A program made the translations under genes and the position numbers. Below the pieces are notes generated by a model. That model made no database searches. It was given only the letters and a program-made list of their open reading frames with translations, and was not told the DNA's origin. Positions 1-11,143 of a stretch of DNA of 64,000 bases are shown here, one piece after another. Source of the DNA: Branchipolynoe longqiensis (lineage: Eukaryota; Annelida; Polychaeta; Phyllodocida; Polynoidae); the NCBI GenBank assembly GCA_030323885.1, contig JASIRB010000049.1:1-64000 (forward strand). The letters are read 5' to 3'. Position 1 is the first letter of the stretch; every line of letters begins with the position of its first letter.

Positions 1-1258
1 CACACCCACCACACAGAGACAAACCGCTTGGTACACATCTTGAATAAAAATAAACGTTTTGCACTGCGCGTAACGGCAAACTCAATGCATTGTCACTGGC
101 CTTGGCCAATCTTAAACTTTTGAAACTAATACTGGTCAAATTGAAACAGTCAAAAAATGAGGATGTAGATAAATATGTGCTCTAGGGCATGCAACCAAGA
201 GTTAAATTGTAGCTAGAAAACCATCATTTTGGCGACCTGAAACGTAACACCTACTACAAAGCTAGCGTTATCATCCTTGCCAAACCGATTCGCGGTGATC
301 GGCAGTATTCACACATACTAGCTAGACATAGCCTTGACAATTTCGAAACATAACATGCATGTATAAAAGTAAATACCTTCATCAATCGGTTGGACTTGCG
401 GTTGACATGCGGGTTGAGGTTGAGGTTGAGGTTGAGGTTGAGGTTGAGGTGGAGTGGTGTAGAGTGAGAGTGGAGGTGAGTGGAGGTGGAGTGAAGGTGC
501 AGTGAGGCGCGGTGAGGCGTCCGTTCAGTGACATGGACCTATCTGGAGCTTGAGCCACAATGAGCTAGAATTCGTCTTGAGCTTGACTTGAGCCGCTTGA
601 GCTTGGCATGAGCGATCTCTCTCTGCAAAGTGAGCCCTAGTACGAAAAGAGGTTCAACGTACGATAGCTAACTAGGTTTCAGATCCCTTGGACAATCTGA
701 TTTATGAATGGCGCATATGTGTATGGCACACTAGTTCGATCTCCAACCAATGTGTGTTTAATACAACGCATTGGAATGCGATGGCGTCAGAGGCGCGGCA
801 CTAAGAGGCTTCTAGTGCCCACAATATATATCAGTCCTGTTAAACAAAGGACCACTTCAATTCAAATCGACCAATCAGAAGCCCGTCAGCCACGCTGTCC
901 TGCTGGGATGACGTAAATTAACACTAAGACATTATGGCGTAACGACCAACCGGAGAAAGGCCCGGTGTCACAGTTTCCGCCGTCCAATCAATTTTGCGGT
1001 GCGCATCGCTTCTGCGCATGCGCAAAAATCGAAGAGCATCATCAGTAACCTTATAAATTGAATACAATGTTTTGGGTACGGATGTTTTCTGTATGTGTAC
1101 CAAGCGATTTGTTTCTAGATGCTGAGGTTTTAGAGATTTGTCACTTTTCGGTAGGGAGAATGCTCAAGTCCATGGAAAATGCATTTTAGTGTTGCCGTTC
1201 CTCGGCGGACGGCTGCAATTGCCACACCGGGCAAGCCTGGCACCGGCGCATTTAATTC
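1..1258. other. non-coding left flank
   Basis: No convincing coding frame was seen. The stretch holds a TTGAGG hexamer array (annotated separately), a decaying GA/GTG-rich tail after it, and unique-looking DNA. An 18-base motif around TTTTGCACTGCGCGT near 57-71 recurs near 1500, so a small dispersed repeat is possible. Confidence 0.4.
412..452 (+). repeat. (GGTTGA)n hexamer array
   Basis: Six or more perfect GGTTGA units in tandem, followed by degenerate GAGTGGAGGTGA-type units to about 510. The unit differs by one substitution from a permutation of the metazoan telomere repeat TTAGGG, but the array is short and internal, so an ordinary hexamer microsatellite is the simplest reading. Confidence 0.85.
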
Positions 1259-1260
1259 GA

Positions 1261-1265
1261 GGGGT

Positions 1266-1307
<42 letters not shown>

Positions 1308-1345
1308 GGGAGGGGGGGGGGGGTGGGGTGGGGGTGGGGGGGTGG
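1261..1345 (+). repeat. poly-G tract
   Basis: An almost uninterrupted run of G with scattered T and A. It offers many ways to form G-quadruplexes and is a likely site of replication slippage or assembly error. The proline/glycine-rich frames across it are artefacts. Confidence 0.9.
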
Positions 1346-2837
1346 GTCCTGCTGAACCGGCGAGCTGCGCTGGGCTGATATAATCTGATCAAATATACTT
1401 TGATTTTGATTAATTCTCTAGAAATTTGGAGCAACTCTGTCAATTCCAAAGTTTAATTAGGCACTTCGACATACAACATCTAAATTATTAAAGCTAATGT
1501 TTTGCACTGCGCGTTAAATATAGTTTATTTTTATTTGGACGAATGCTACTAAAGGAGAATCGTTGTGCATATTCGGTGGTGATTTGCGGGTTAGCTGTTG
1601 ACAGTAGGGTTGAGAGTGAAATTTAATATCGGGTGCGTGTTGGATGCTTAGTATATGGATATTTAAGAAAAATCGGGGCATATAGACTTCCATACAGCGA
1701 TATATTCACTTCTAAAGAGTATTGACAATAGAAAAGTTAATTGTACGCTATCAGGTGTACTCGGAAAACATGGCTCGATTAGGAAAGAAATGCGATCAAG
1801 CAAATCGGGTCAGATAAGAATTACAATGTTTCTCACGTTATTCTGCTGCCCATAAATAAAACCACCCTCACCCCCACCGACACCATCGACCAAAGTCCTG
1901 CCATGGTACACGTTGTACCTGATATTAATCGGTTAGCAGAAATTACAACAACATACTATTTGAGAGATAATGTAGTCTAGTCTAGTCCATATTGTTAAAT
2001 AAAATATAGGTGGGGATATCAGTTTGTCGGGAGCACATTACTAAATACAGACTTCATAAATCAAGAGTCGCATATTTTTGGGTTTGTGTCATTAAAGTGT
2101 TTAAGTGTAACTCGGACTGCTTTGATAAGGAGCTGAGGTAAAGCGATGAAAGTAAAGATAAGGGGACGGTAATTGCGTTTCCGTAAAGAGCATGTAGGTC
2201 ACATTCGAATACAGCTAAATACTTTATTTACGCATCAGGTTCGTTTTGTGGTAATTAGCATCTGACATTATAGATACTGACATAAATACATATGTAGGGA
2301 CACCTGGTAGGGATGGCTAACTCCACACAAATGCTTGTTTTGACAACCAGCAAGTATGAAATGGCTGTGTGCAGTTTGCATCAGATGTGTTTGTTTAGTG
2401 GGTTTGTTTAGTGGCAAAATAACAGATGGAGGTGGAGGAAAAACATAGACAGTATATGCCTAAATTAATTCATTTCCAATGTTTGAATTTTGAATTTTGA
2501 CTATCTCATTTTTCCGAAGGCAACTCATCGTCAAAAGGAAATATAACACTATGAAATACCAGAGCAAACAATGCACATCAAACCGCACAAAAATGCTGTC
2601 ATAAATAAGAATCAAATGGCATTACGCACAAATGAATAATGTGAAACAAACTACGAAGCATTGGTTAATTTACTGGTCTCACCCAACCAATGATCGCGGC
2701 CTTCATAAGAACCGCACGAAAATGCTGTCATAAGTATAATCCGAATGCAATAGATAACAGAAGAATAATCCACCTAACAACCGTATGGCTGTCAAACTAC
2801 GACGGTTGTTGGAATGATTAGGTACTGGCTGTTGGCT
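1346..2837. other. no gene seen
   Basis: AT-rich unique-looking DNA without long frames. A sentence-like duplication around CGCACAAAAATGCTGTCATAA occurs near 2590 and 2715, suggesting local duplication. Nothing else can be supported. Confidence 0.4.
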
Positions 2838-4483
2838 TAGGATTGGAGTGGTTGTTGTGGTTGTTGTGTTTGTTATTTGGTTGGTTGGTTGTTGGTTGGT
2901 TGTTGCTTCGGTTGTTGTAATGATTAGGTACTATTATTGTTTGTTATTTGGTTGTGTCGATTGTTGTTGGTTGTGGTTGGTTGTTGGTTGTTTGGTGGTT
3001 GTACTGTTTGTTGTTTGGTTGGTTGTTGGTTTTGGTTGTGTTGACTGTTGATTGTTGTTGTTGGTTGGTTGTTGGTTGTGGTTGTTGATTAGATGTTGTT
3101 GGTTGTGGATTGTTTGTTGCTTCGGTTGGTTGTTGCTTCGGTTGTTGTAATGATTAGGTACTATTATTGTTTGTTATTTGATTGTGTTGACTGTTGTTGG
3201 TTGTGGTTGGTTGTTGGTTGGTTGTTGGTTGTGGTTGTTTGTTGGTTGGTTGTTGGTTGTGTTGTGTGTTGTTTGGTTGGTTTGTTGGTTTTTGGTTGTG
3301 TTGACTGTTGATTGTTGGTGGTTGGTGATTGGTGTGATAGGATTGGTTGTTGGTTGTGGTTGGTTGTTGGTTGGTTGTGTTGTTGTTTGTTGCTTGGTTG
3401 GCTGTTGGTTGTGTTGGTTGTTGGTTTGTTGGTTGTGGTTGTTTGTTTGTTGTGGTTGTTGTTGGTTGTTGATTGGTTGTTGCTTCGGTTGTTGTAATGA
3501 TTAGGTACTTGCTGTTGGTTTAGGATTGGATTGGTTGTTGTGGTTGTTGTGTTTGTTGTTGTTGGTTGGTTGATGTTGGTTGGTTGTTGGTTGGTTGTGT
3601 TGTTTGTTATTTGGTTGTGTTGACTGTTGCTGGTTGCGGTTGGTTGTTGGTTGTTGGTTGTGTTGTTTGTTATTTGGTTGTTTTGACTGTTGTTGGTGAT
3701 TGGCGTGATATGATTGGTTGTTGTTTGGTTGGTTGCTGTTGGTTGGTGGTTGGTTGTGTTGTTTGTTGCTTGGTTGTTTGTTGTGTTTGTTGTTTGGTTG
3801 GTTGTTTTTGGTTGGTTGGTGTTGGTTATTTGGTTGTGTCGACTGTTGTTGGTTGTGGTTGGTTGTTGGTCGTGGTTGTTTGTTGGATGGTTGTTGGTTG
3901 TGTTGTTTGTTGTTTGGTTGGTTGTTGGTGGTTGGTTGTGTTGACTGTTGAGTGTTGGTTGTTGGCGATTGGTGTGATAGGATTGGTTGTTGGTTGTGGT
4001 TGGTTGTTGGTTGGTTGTGTTGTTGTTTGGTTGGTTGTTGGTTGTGTTGTTTGTGGTTGTTGGTTTGTTGTGGTTGTTGATTAGATGGTGTTGGTTGCTG
4101 ATTGGTTGTTGCTTCGGTTGTTGTAATGATTAGGTATTGGATTGGTTGTTGTTGTGGTTGGTGTTTGGTTGGTTGTTGTTGGTTGGGTGTTGTTGGTTGG
4201 TTGTTGTTGTTGGTTGTGTTGTTTGTTATTTGGTTGTTATTTGGTTGTTATTTAGTTGTGTTAACTGTTGTTGGTTGTGGCTGTTTGTTGGTTGGGTTGG
4301 TTGTGTTGTTCGTTGTTTGGTTGGTTGTTGGTTGTGTTAACTGTTGATTGTTGGTGATTGGCATGATAGGATTGGTCGTTGGTTGTGTTGACGGTTGTTG
4401 GTTGTGGTTGTTTGGTTGTGGTTGTTTGTTGGTTGCGATTTGTTGTTGTTCGGTTGGTTGGTTGTGTTGTTTGTTGTTTGGTT
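2838..4483 (+). repeat. degenerate TTGG/TTG satellite array
   Basis: About 1.65 kb made of TTGG, TTGTTGG and TGTTGG units with almost no C on the plus strand. A longer anchor motif, GTAATGATTAGGTAC preceded by TTCGGTTGTT, recurs near 2910, 3140, 3490 and 4115 (and a variant near 2815), so the array has a higher-order structure. The Val/Leu/Cys/Trp-rich open frames covering it arise because C-poor DNA has few stop codons in some frames; they are not genes. Confidence 0.85.
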
Positions 4484-4894
4484 ACTTGAATCGCATTGCA
4501 GGCTGAAAAAGAATCAGATGAAGAGGAATCCATATTCTTACTTTGTTGTGATATTGTTGAAAACGTAGGGGGGCCAGCTCCGGAGTTGACCAGGTCAACC
4601 GTGTGTACCGAAAACATTGATGGCAAATATTAACAAAAAAGAAGTCTGTGGAATCCAATATCTGCAATTTCGACTCAAAATCAATAATAAATAACATTTG
4701 AATCATACGTGAGGTAGCAAAATACGGAGGTGAGCGCAAACACAAGAGTACAACTTGGTGAAGTTGTTGTTGATGTGCTATGGGGCCGGGCCGAGCACAG
4801 CTTGGTCACCGATAAGTCCACCTGGTGGACGGATACAGTAAGAACAGTAGCTAGTAGCAACCACTGAGCCACGGATGCCCGTCCCCTTTATAGT
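4484..4894. other. intergenic, possible SINE remnant
   Basis: Between the TTGG array and the LINE fragment. On the minus strand near 4885-4860 a GTGGCTCAGTGGTT stretch resembles a tRNA A box, but no B box follows, so a decayed tRNA-derived SINE is only a possibility. Confidence 0.25.
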
Positions 4895-6583
4895 ATGACT
4901 GAGTCGTTGCTGATAGTAAGCGTCACAGGTCTCATGTTCCAGAAACCTCCCAACAGACCACTACTTCTTGATGGCACCATAATCGAATTGGTCTCCACCT
5001 TCGATTACCTAGGCATTCGCCTCGACCCTGACCTAAATATGAAGGCCCTCCTACGCAGCCTAGCCTCTAGAATCACGTTCATGAGTCACATTTCTGGCTT
5101 CTCATGGGGCGCTCCTGAAATGGTGCTCAACCTCTTCTACCGCTAAGCTGTCCGATCCATCTTTGACTACACTGCCCCCACCCTTGCCCTTGCAGCAATT
5201 GGCCACGAAACACACCCAACTTGGCTCCCCAAAAATAAAGGTTTCTTCAGTGATTTCTCCACCCTTGAAACTATTCAACACCAAGCGGCCAGGATCATAC
5301 TCTGTGTCAGCCGCACCACAATACTCAAAATCCTCCTCCTTGAATCCAGCCTTCCTCATCTACTTTTAAGAGGAAAACAGGTCCTTGCCGTACACTTTTC
5401 TAAAGCAGTTACACTCAAGCATACAGATGTTAACCGCAATTCTGCCATCTTCCTTCAAGATACTATGACTAAACGCCTTAAACTCTCCCGATGCCTAGAA
5501 AGTGTATTACGGTACCTACAAGCCCACCATGGTCTAGGAGTCGCCAACACTGTCAACAGACCCCATAGACTCCCAGGATTCTTGATTCCAGCTTCCTTCT
5601 GATTCACCAACCTCACCTCCCCTAAGGCTGCTATCCCTTCCCCTATCCTTCTCTCTTTTGCTCGAGAGGCCATCACTCAAGCTAGGGAGGTCTTCCCCCT
5701 TATCACCACGGTCTTCACCGGTGGCTCTCTGAACCCTACCTCAGGCAGAGCCGGAGAAGGTATGGTCGTACCTTCCATTCACTTCACTGATTTTGTCAGA
5801 GTGTCAGACTTTGCCTCCACTCTCAACATCAAACTTTCAGCCATTCTTCTGGGACTTAACAATCTCTCTGACTTAAGCTGTCTCATCATCACGGACTCCT
5901 TGAATGCAATCACAGAGATTTCTAACCCCTACACCCATCACACCATCACAGACGACATACAAACCTCCATATCTACCAGACACAATGCATCACACATCAC
6001 TGCCTTCCTTTGGGTCCCTTCCCAGATCGGACTCTCTGGAAATGACATGGCTAATCGAGCTGCTCTGGAAGGAGCCAACTTCCTCAACGTCGACATCTAT
6101 ATCCGTCCCTCCATTTCTAAACTAGCAGACCTCGCTGCTTGCACTACCACCACACTTTGGATTGCCTCCATGAGGAAAGAGCAAGTCTGGAACCCCTACT
6201 CCATTAGCTGGCTCTGGTAGTCACGTGTTCATCAAAACATCCCCATCAATCTCATCCTTCCCGCTTCTATTCAAGTGGCCGTAAACTGCTTCACAACAGG
6301 CTACAGATGCTTTATCGACCCAACCAACCTCCAGCACTGTCCCTATGGCTCCAATATGTTCAACGTTGCACACATCCTCACTACTTGCAATGCACTTGAC
6401 AGATCTGCCATCATCGATTTCACTGAAGATTCCGATAAAAACCTCAGCGAGACCAGGGCTGCCTTGGCCATCCTCATCAGGATGGCCAAGACTACCTGGG
6501 ACCCCCTCGCCTGTTTCTACTGGCAGAACCGCCTAATCATCAGATCTGTTGGTCCTCCTCACACTAACATTGTCATTGACTGA
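4895..6583 (+). pseudogene. LINE 3' fragment: RT end plus RNase H
   Basis: One reading frame runs through the whole interval, broken by three stops (5144-5146, 5600-5602, 6218-6220). The start is the C-terminal part of a non-LTR reverse transcriptase (FDYLGIRLDPDLNMK type segment). An RNase H domain follows from about 5730: FTGGSLN where FTDGS is expected, IITDSLNAI, and WVPSQIGLSGNDMANRAA, the family's WVPSHVGIPGNEKAD motif. The first catalytic Asp has become Gly and the last Asp has become Asn, so the enzyme would be inactive. The C-terminus has a CPYG...H...C knuckle typical of these LINEs. The copy is 5' truncated near 4880. The clade (Jockey-group-like with RNase H) is not resolved by eye. 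Confidence 0.8.
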
Positions 6584-6832
6584 GACCAATAACTTATTGC
6601 CTAGCTCTTTCGCTAGCTCCTTTCCTTCTCTACCACTAACATGAACCTCCCTCACCCTCTCCCTCCCCATCCCCCTTTTTTTCCCCTTTTTTCCCCCCGC
6701 CCCTTCCCTCCATTAGGAGGTTTGGGGAGGGACCCTTTGCTAGCCCTTTATTTGTTTCCCTTGGTGCAGCCATCTTTCCAGTCTTATCCCTACCCATTTT
6801 ACCCCCGAGAAATGTTCTTCTCCCACATTGGA
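6584..6832 (+). other. LINE 3' UTR with C/T-rich tract
   Basis: Directly after the LINE frame. Includes a strongly pyrimidine-rich stretch at about 6650-6715. It probably belongs to the LINE, ending with the hairpin cluster just downstream. Confidence 0.45.
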
Positions 6833-6895
6833 CCACCTTTCGTGGTGGCCATTTAGGGTTGCATTTTTGTGCAACCTTCAGTCATTATATGACTG
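6833..6895 (+). other. three consecutive stem-loops at LINE 3' end
   Basis: Hairpin 1: CCACC/GGTGG (6833-6848). Hairpin 2: GGTTGCA/TGCAACC, 7 bp perfect (6857-6876). Hairpin 3: CAGTCAT/ATGACTG, 7 bp perfect with a 3-nt loop (6879-6895). Such structures at the 3' end of some LINE RNAs are recognised by the element's reverse transcriptase; that role here is an inference. Confidence 0.6.
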
Positions 6896-7899
6896 TAATC
6901 CCCCCATTTAATTCATTCACATGGTTGGGAGTGTAGGACAGGTGCTTTGTGGTGTATGGTGGAGAGTGAGCCTCAGCTGGGACTTGGCAAGCAGATTCTT
7001 ACATCAAGGCTAAATCCACTTCATTTGATACGCTCACCGGGTTTAGCAGTAGTTGCTGTTTGGATTTCCTCTTCCAAGTTTGACTACAACTGCAACTTGG
7101 AATAACTATCGCTCTAAATAGCAAGGGTATGAATACGCTGGTAAAAGGATTATTAAAGTAGGATGGTCTTGTACCACATTTTAAAGTTCACAATTTCCAG
7201 CACCTATCTGTGAAATAATGTGAACCCAGTTAATCTTTCCTAGTTTTAATTAGATAGTACAATAAACACTACTTACCACGCACTAATAACAGGAAGCAAA
7301 AGTAAGACACGTGACTGACACGTAGGACAGAGGATTTAGTTTGATACACATGTACCATCTGCTTACCCAAATGGCACTAGTATCATAGGAAAGCACGAGA
7401 TTTTGGTTCAATAATGAATATCAAAATAGCTCTATGTGTGTACATGATAAATGAAAGTGTACATGATGAATGAAAATGATTGCACAAACTTTCAAGTAGC
7501 GTGATAGTCCTCGTAGAACAGGACAGTGATTTCTAATGCGACTGACCCTTTGGTTTTGACCCATTTGAAATCACACCACCTACTCCGAATACTACATATT
7601 CTTATCTACATAAGAAATCTCATCTTCCGAATATATATTTGGAACCTGACTGTTGAATGTGTGTGATTAAATTGCACTCAGTATGTGGATATAGGGCTTC
7701 TTGCTGCTCAGTTGAATGGCACTAGTTCCATATGAAGTCGCCGGAATATAGGTCTATAACAAATACCATACTAGCTCTTGAAACGGGTAATAAAGAAAGG
7801 AAAGACACAATTGTACATAGCTTTAGGAAATATACTAGTACTTTTGAGTAGGTAAATTGAGATAAAGTTGCACAGGCCGATGACTTTGACAATATATAT
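6896..7899. other. no gene seen
   Basis: Unique-looking AT-rich DNA. Only short frames are present and none resembles a known protein. Confidence 0.4.
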
Positions 7900-8148
7900 G
7901 AGACTGTCTCAAAAGGTGCTAAATGAGACCAAACTTTGTCCATAGTAACGATCAACACACTATCTACTTTTGCATTTGCTCAGGATAAACTGATTTGTTT
8001 TTTACATGGTGTTTATTAATCCCAATAGAATACATATTGATTTAAAGCAAATATCCTTGTGTTTTCAGTGTAACCATTTCTGTACTGTTTTGTGTCAATC
8101 GTTACTAGGGACAACAAACGAAGAGGTAGCACATTTTGAGACAGGCTC
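7900..8148. mobile_element. MITE with ~58 bp TIRs
   Basis: The left end GAGACTGTCTCAAAAGGTGC and the right end (reverse complement GAGCCTGTCTCAAAATGTGC) match through about 58 bp, including an inner GTAACGAT block. The 249 bp element has no coding capacity and is flanked by TATATA on both sides, so a TA-type target duplication is likely. Superfamily not assigned; Tc1/mariner is plausible. Confidence 0.7.
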
Positions 8149-8865
8149 ATATATATATATATATATAGATTATATATATATGTGTGTGAAATAGAATTTA
8201 TTCTAAATGGTGGAGCTAAATCACTTGTATTTATTATATTTGAAAATATATATATATACGGTTCAATATGTTCTTTCTTTATATGTATTATAATGGATTA
8301 TAATAATATAAAAAACAAAGCTTAATCCAAGGTTTAATTATTATATTGTATTATTGTGCTATCGATATTGTATGTATTCGGAGTCGCACGCCCATCCTGA
8401 TCGGTGCGTGCGAATGGGGCACCACCAGCGTGGTGCGGAAAATAACCAAAACTGTCTCACTTCGATTACACTTTTCCTTGGCACGGTCATGCTGACTGCA
8501 TGACTGCACTCGTGTGGCGCATCAACATGCCACTCATGCGGCTCATCGCACAAAGTAGACAAGAGTTGTAGGAAAAGAAAAGGAAGAAGAAACAGGAAAA
8601 GGTTTCCCCCTGTGCGAGTGACAAGAGGAACTGCTGCCATAGAAACAGCAGAAATGTCGAACCACGGACTCCCGAGATAGTTCACCGGAGGTGACAGGCA
8701 AAATCGCATCACTCACTTTGGAAGACCAAGAAACATCAGTCTTATAGGAAATTGCTGATATGGCTCTAGAAGAGAGAGTAGCTGAGCTGAAAGACCGACG
8801 AAACATGATGAAGCGATGACATGAGGGACGCCTTCTAAATTACTTGGGAATGCTGGGCGCTCGAC
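8149..8865. other. AT-rich spacer
   Basis: TA microsatellite at about 8149-8182, then AT-rich DNA, then from about 8380 a more balanced stretch that may be the 5' part of the gag-like region downstream. No frame here could be identified. Confidence 0.35.
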
Positions 8866-9919
8866 GGTGGCTATGATGGACGACAGGAGGACGACCCGTA
8901 CTGCCGGTGCCATGATGGTGTCAGCAGGAGCCGCCATGGACGAACACTCTGAGTATGGAGTGGCAAGGGTGCGGCATAGGTCTAGGACAAGAAGACGGAG
9001 GCAAACTCTGTCTGACTCCCAGAGCAGGAGAAGCAGTAGCACCAGAATACATAGAAGTAAGTGGAGTCTGAGACATCATGCTGTACTTGGTAAAGAAGTA
9101 AGAAGACTGAATTGTTATGAACTTATCACAGCGTCTATTCGCTGGTGCTTAGACATCCAGGGTCTAACAGTAAAAGACCTCCATGCCTTCCTAGAACATG
9201 TTTGTTTCATGGCTTCCCGAGCATGACAGAATGACTTTCTAGATTCTACCCATGTCGAATACGACAAGGATATCAGGAAATTAGCAGAAGTCGAAGGCTT
9301 TGCGGCATTCAGAAGCTGAAATACAGGTTTTTGTATGTTCCATTATGGGATGCATAACATGCGAACCAAGAAGCCGGCAGCCAGTGGCCATGTGTGCAAA
9401 ACAAACATGTACACTACAGATGGTAAAACAGGCTGTTACAAATGGAACAAAGAAGCCGGATGTAGTAGAACTGATGAAGTGTGTAATTTTGGGCAATGGT
9501 GCTCGAAATCTTGAAGCAAAAGTCACAAGAAATACAACTGTTTGAAAGAATGACAAGTTACTACCAAACTCCAAAACTACAATGTAGTCAAACATGACAT
9601 TTGTGAAACTAATGCCAATGTGAATTGTGTGAATATTGTTCAGTGTATGCCAAGTTTAACGGTTGCTTGTGGTTTGTGTGCCACGGGTGTAGGACATGAA
9701 CCAATAAAAGTCAATGAACAGCAATTTCATGAACGCCAAATATCTAATAACAATTTGCTTGACAACCAACAATTGACTATTATTCGTGACAACTGTGTTG
9801 ATAATAACATGTTTGATGCATATTTAAGTCCTGTGATGGTGGAAGATATGCCGCTGAAGGTTAGCGAGCAACAATGTATTGACAATGAACTGCCACATAA
9901 CCTGTTGCTTTACAGCTGA
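8866..9919 (+). pseudogene. gag-like region of a YR-type retroelement
   Basis: Arg/Ser-rich segment (about 8960-9060), then a helical-looking stretch (ELITASIRWCLDIQGLTVKD) and an EYDKDIRKLAEVEGFAAF segment. A Cys-rich knuckle starts at about 9430: CYKWNKEAGCSRTDEVCNF, then WCSKS, a stop, and HKKYNC. This order matches the gag-type protein of DIRS/Ngaro-like retroelements as I know them. Stops after ASRA, FRS and CSKS break the frame, so it is dead. It precedes a reverse transcriptase fragment on the same strand and probably belongs to the same element, split by a MITE. Family assignment is an inference. Confidence 0.5.
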
Positions 9920-9940
9920 CGACCATTTAGCAATCTATGG

Positions 9941-10674
9941 CCCTGTCACACTACGACGTGACTACGTCAGCGTAGGCAGAACGTGAAAATAATTATATTA
10001 CGTCGACGTTATGGGCGTAATATGCAAATTGTGGACGTGAGCGTAACGTGAAAGTAACGTTGGTGTACGACGTGACCTTAGCTGTAACGTGACAACGTTA
10101 GGGGGGAGGTGTAATTGGCGACGTGACCGGGCGTTAGTGTAACGTGAGCGTAACGTCGCCGTAACGGGTGCGACGTGGACGTAACGTGACCGTAACGCCA
10201 ACGTAACGTGACCGTAACGTGACCGTAACGTGACCGTAACGTGACCGTAACGTGACCGTAACCGTGACCGTAACGTAACCGTAACGTGACCGTAACGTGA
10301 CCGTAACGTGACCATAACGCGACCGTAACGTGCAAAAAGCTGCCCACACCTTGCTCCCACCCAGGCCGTCGGTCTGACGTGACATAACGTGACTCTAACG
10401 TCATTTACGCTGCTATAACGATCGCGGAACGTCTACCTAACGTCATTGTCACGTCATCCCGACGTGACGGCTTCACGTCGAGATACGTCGAAAGTTTTGA
10501 ACAGGTTCAAAACCTTGACGCGCGCCGACGTAACACGACGTAATATGACGTAGCTCGACGTCACTCTAACGTCATTATGACGTCATCATAACGTAACCCA
10601 ACGTACGGTAACGTAATGACGAAAAATCGTCACATTAGGCTCACGTTGGCTCGTTACGTCGTAGTGTGACAGGG
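9941..10674. mobile_element. CpG-rich ACGT-repeat MITE
   Basis: The left end CCCTGTCACACTACGACGT is repeated in inverse at the right end (about 19 bp, with looser symmetry inside). The interior is built from ACGT-containing words, and from about 10180 to 10335 from a tandem 11-bp unit CGTAACGTGAC. The 734 bp element has no real gene; the repeating SRYGHVTVTLR frames on the minus strand follow from the 11-bp unit. No clear target duplication was found. It sits between the gag-like and RT-like parts of a retroelement, so it is probably a nested insertion. Confidence 0.7.
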
Positions 10675-11143
10675 GTATTAATAATGTTACATGTGCTACA
10701 AATAATGAATTACCAGGCACCCTTGATGTGTTAACAAGCCACTTTGGTGACCAGTCGGTATGCAGCGCCAAGTGTGCGCCTAATTATATAAGCCAGGTTG
10801 ACAGAGTAATTTCAAGTCAGAAGGTGACCATTGCTAACAATGATACGTGTAAACTAAATCTCACAATAATAGGCCTGATAACCCTGACAAAGTGAAAGTT
10901 TATGTCCGAGAAAATACTGAGAATAATGCAGATAGCCAAGTTAGCAGCATAGCAAATGTTTGGGTATTTATGAGTACTACTAGTAAAGATGATATATTCT
11001 TCGTCAAGACAATTAAAGGGGATTGTTGTCATTGAAAATTTCACATTAGGGAATTGCCCGATTCGTAGCCAACAGTAATTAATGTAACTAATGATTGCAT
11101 TACCGGTACATGCCATTGTAATCATTACATAGATGGCAACCTA
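10675..11143. other. retroelement spacer, no domain recognised
   Basis: Between the MITE and the RT fragment. Probably part of the same decayed retroelement but no conserved motif is visible. Confidence 0.3.

Noticed and set aside
2848..4340. Long Val/Leu/Cys/Trp-rich open frames that look like membrane proteins
   Set aside because: They follow the TTGG/TTG repeat unit in a C-poor array in several frames at once; no start context, no domain.
9998..10404. Minus-strand frames with repeating SRYGHVTVTLR peptides
   Set aside because: Direct result of the 11-bp CGTAACGTGAC unit, open in three frames simultaneously.
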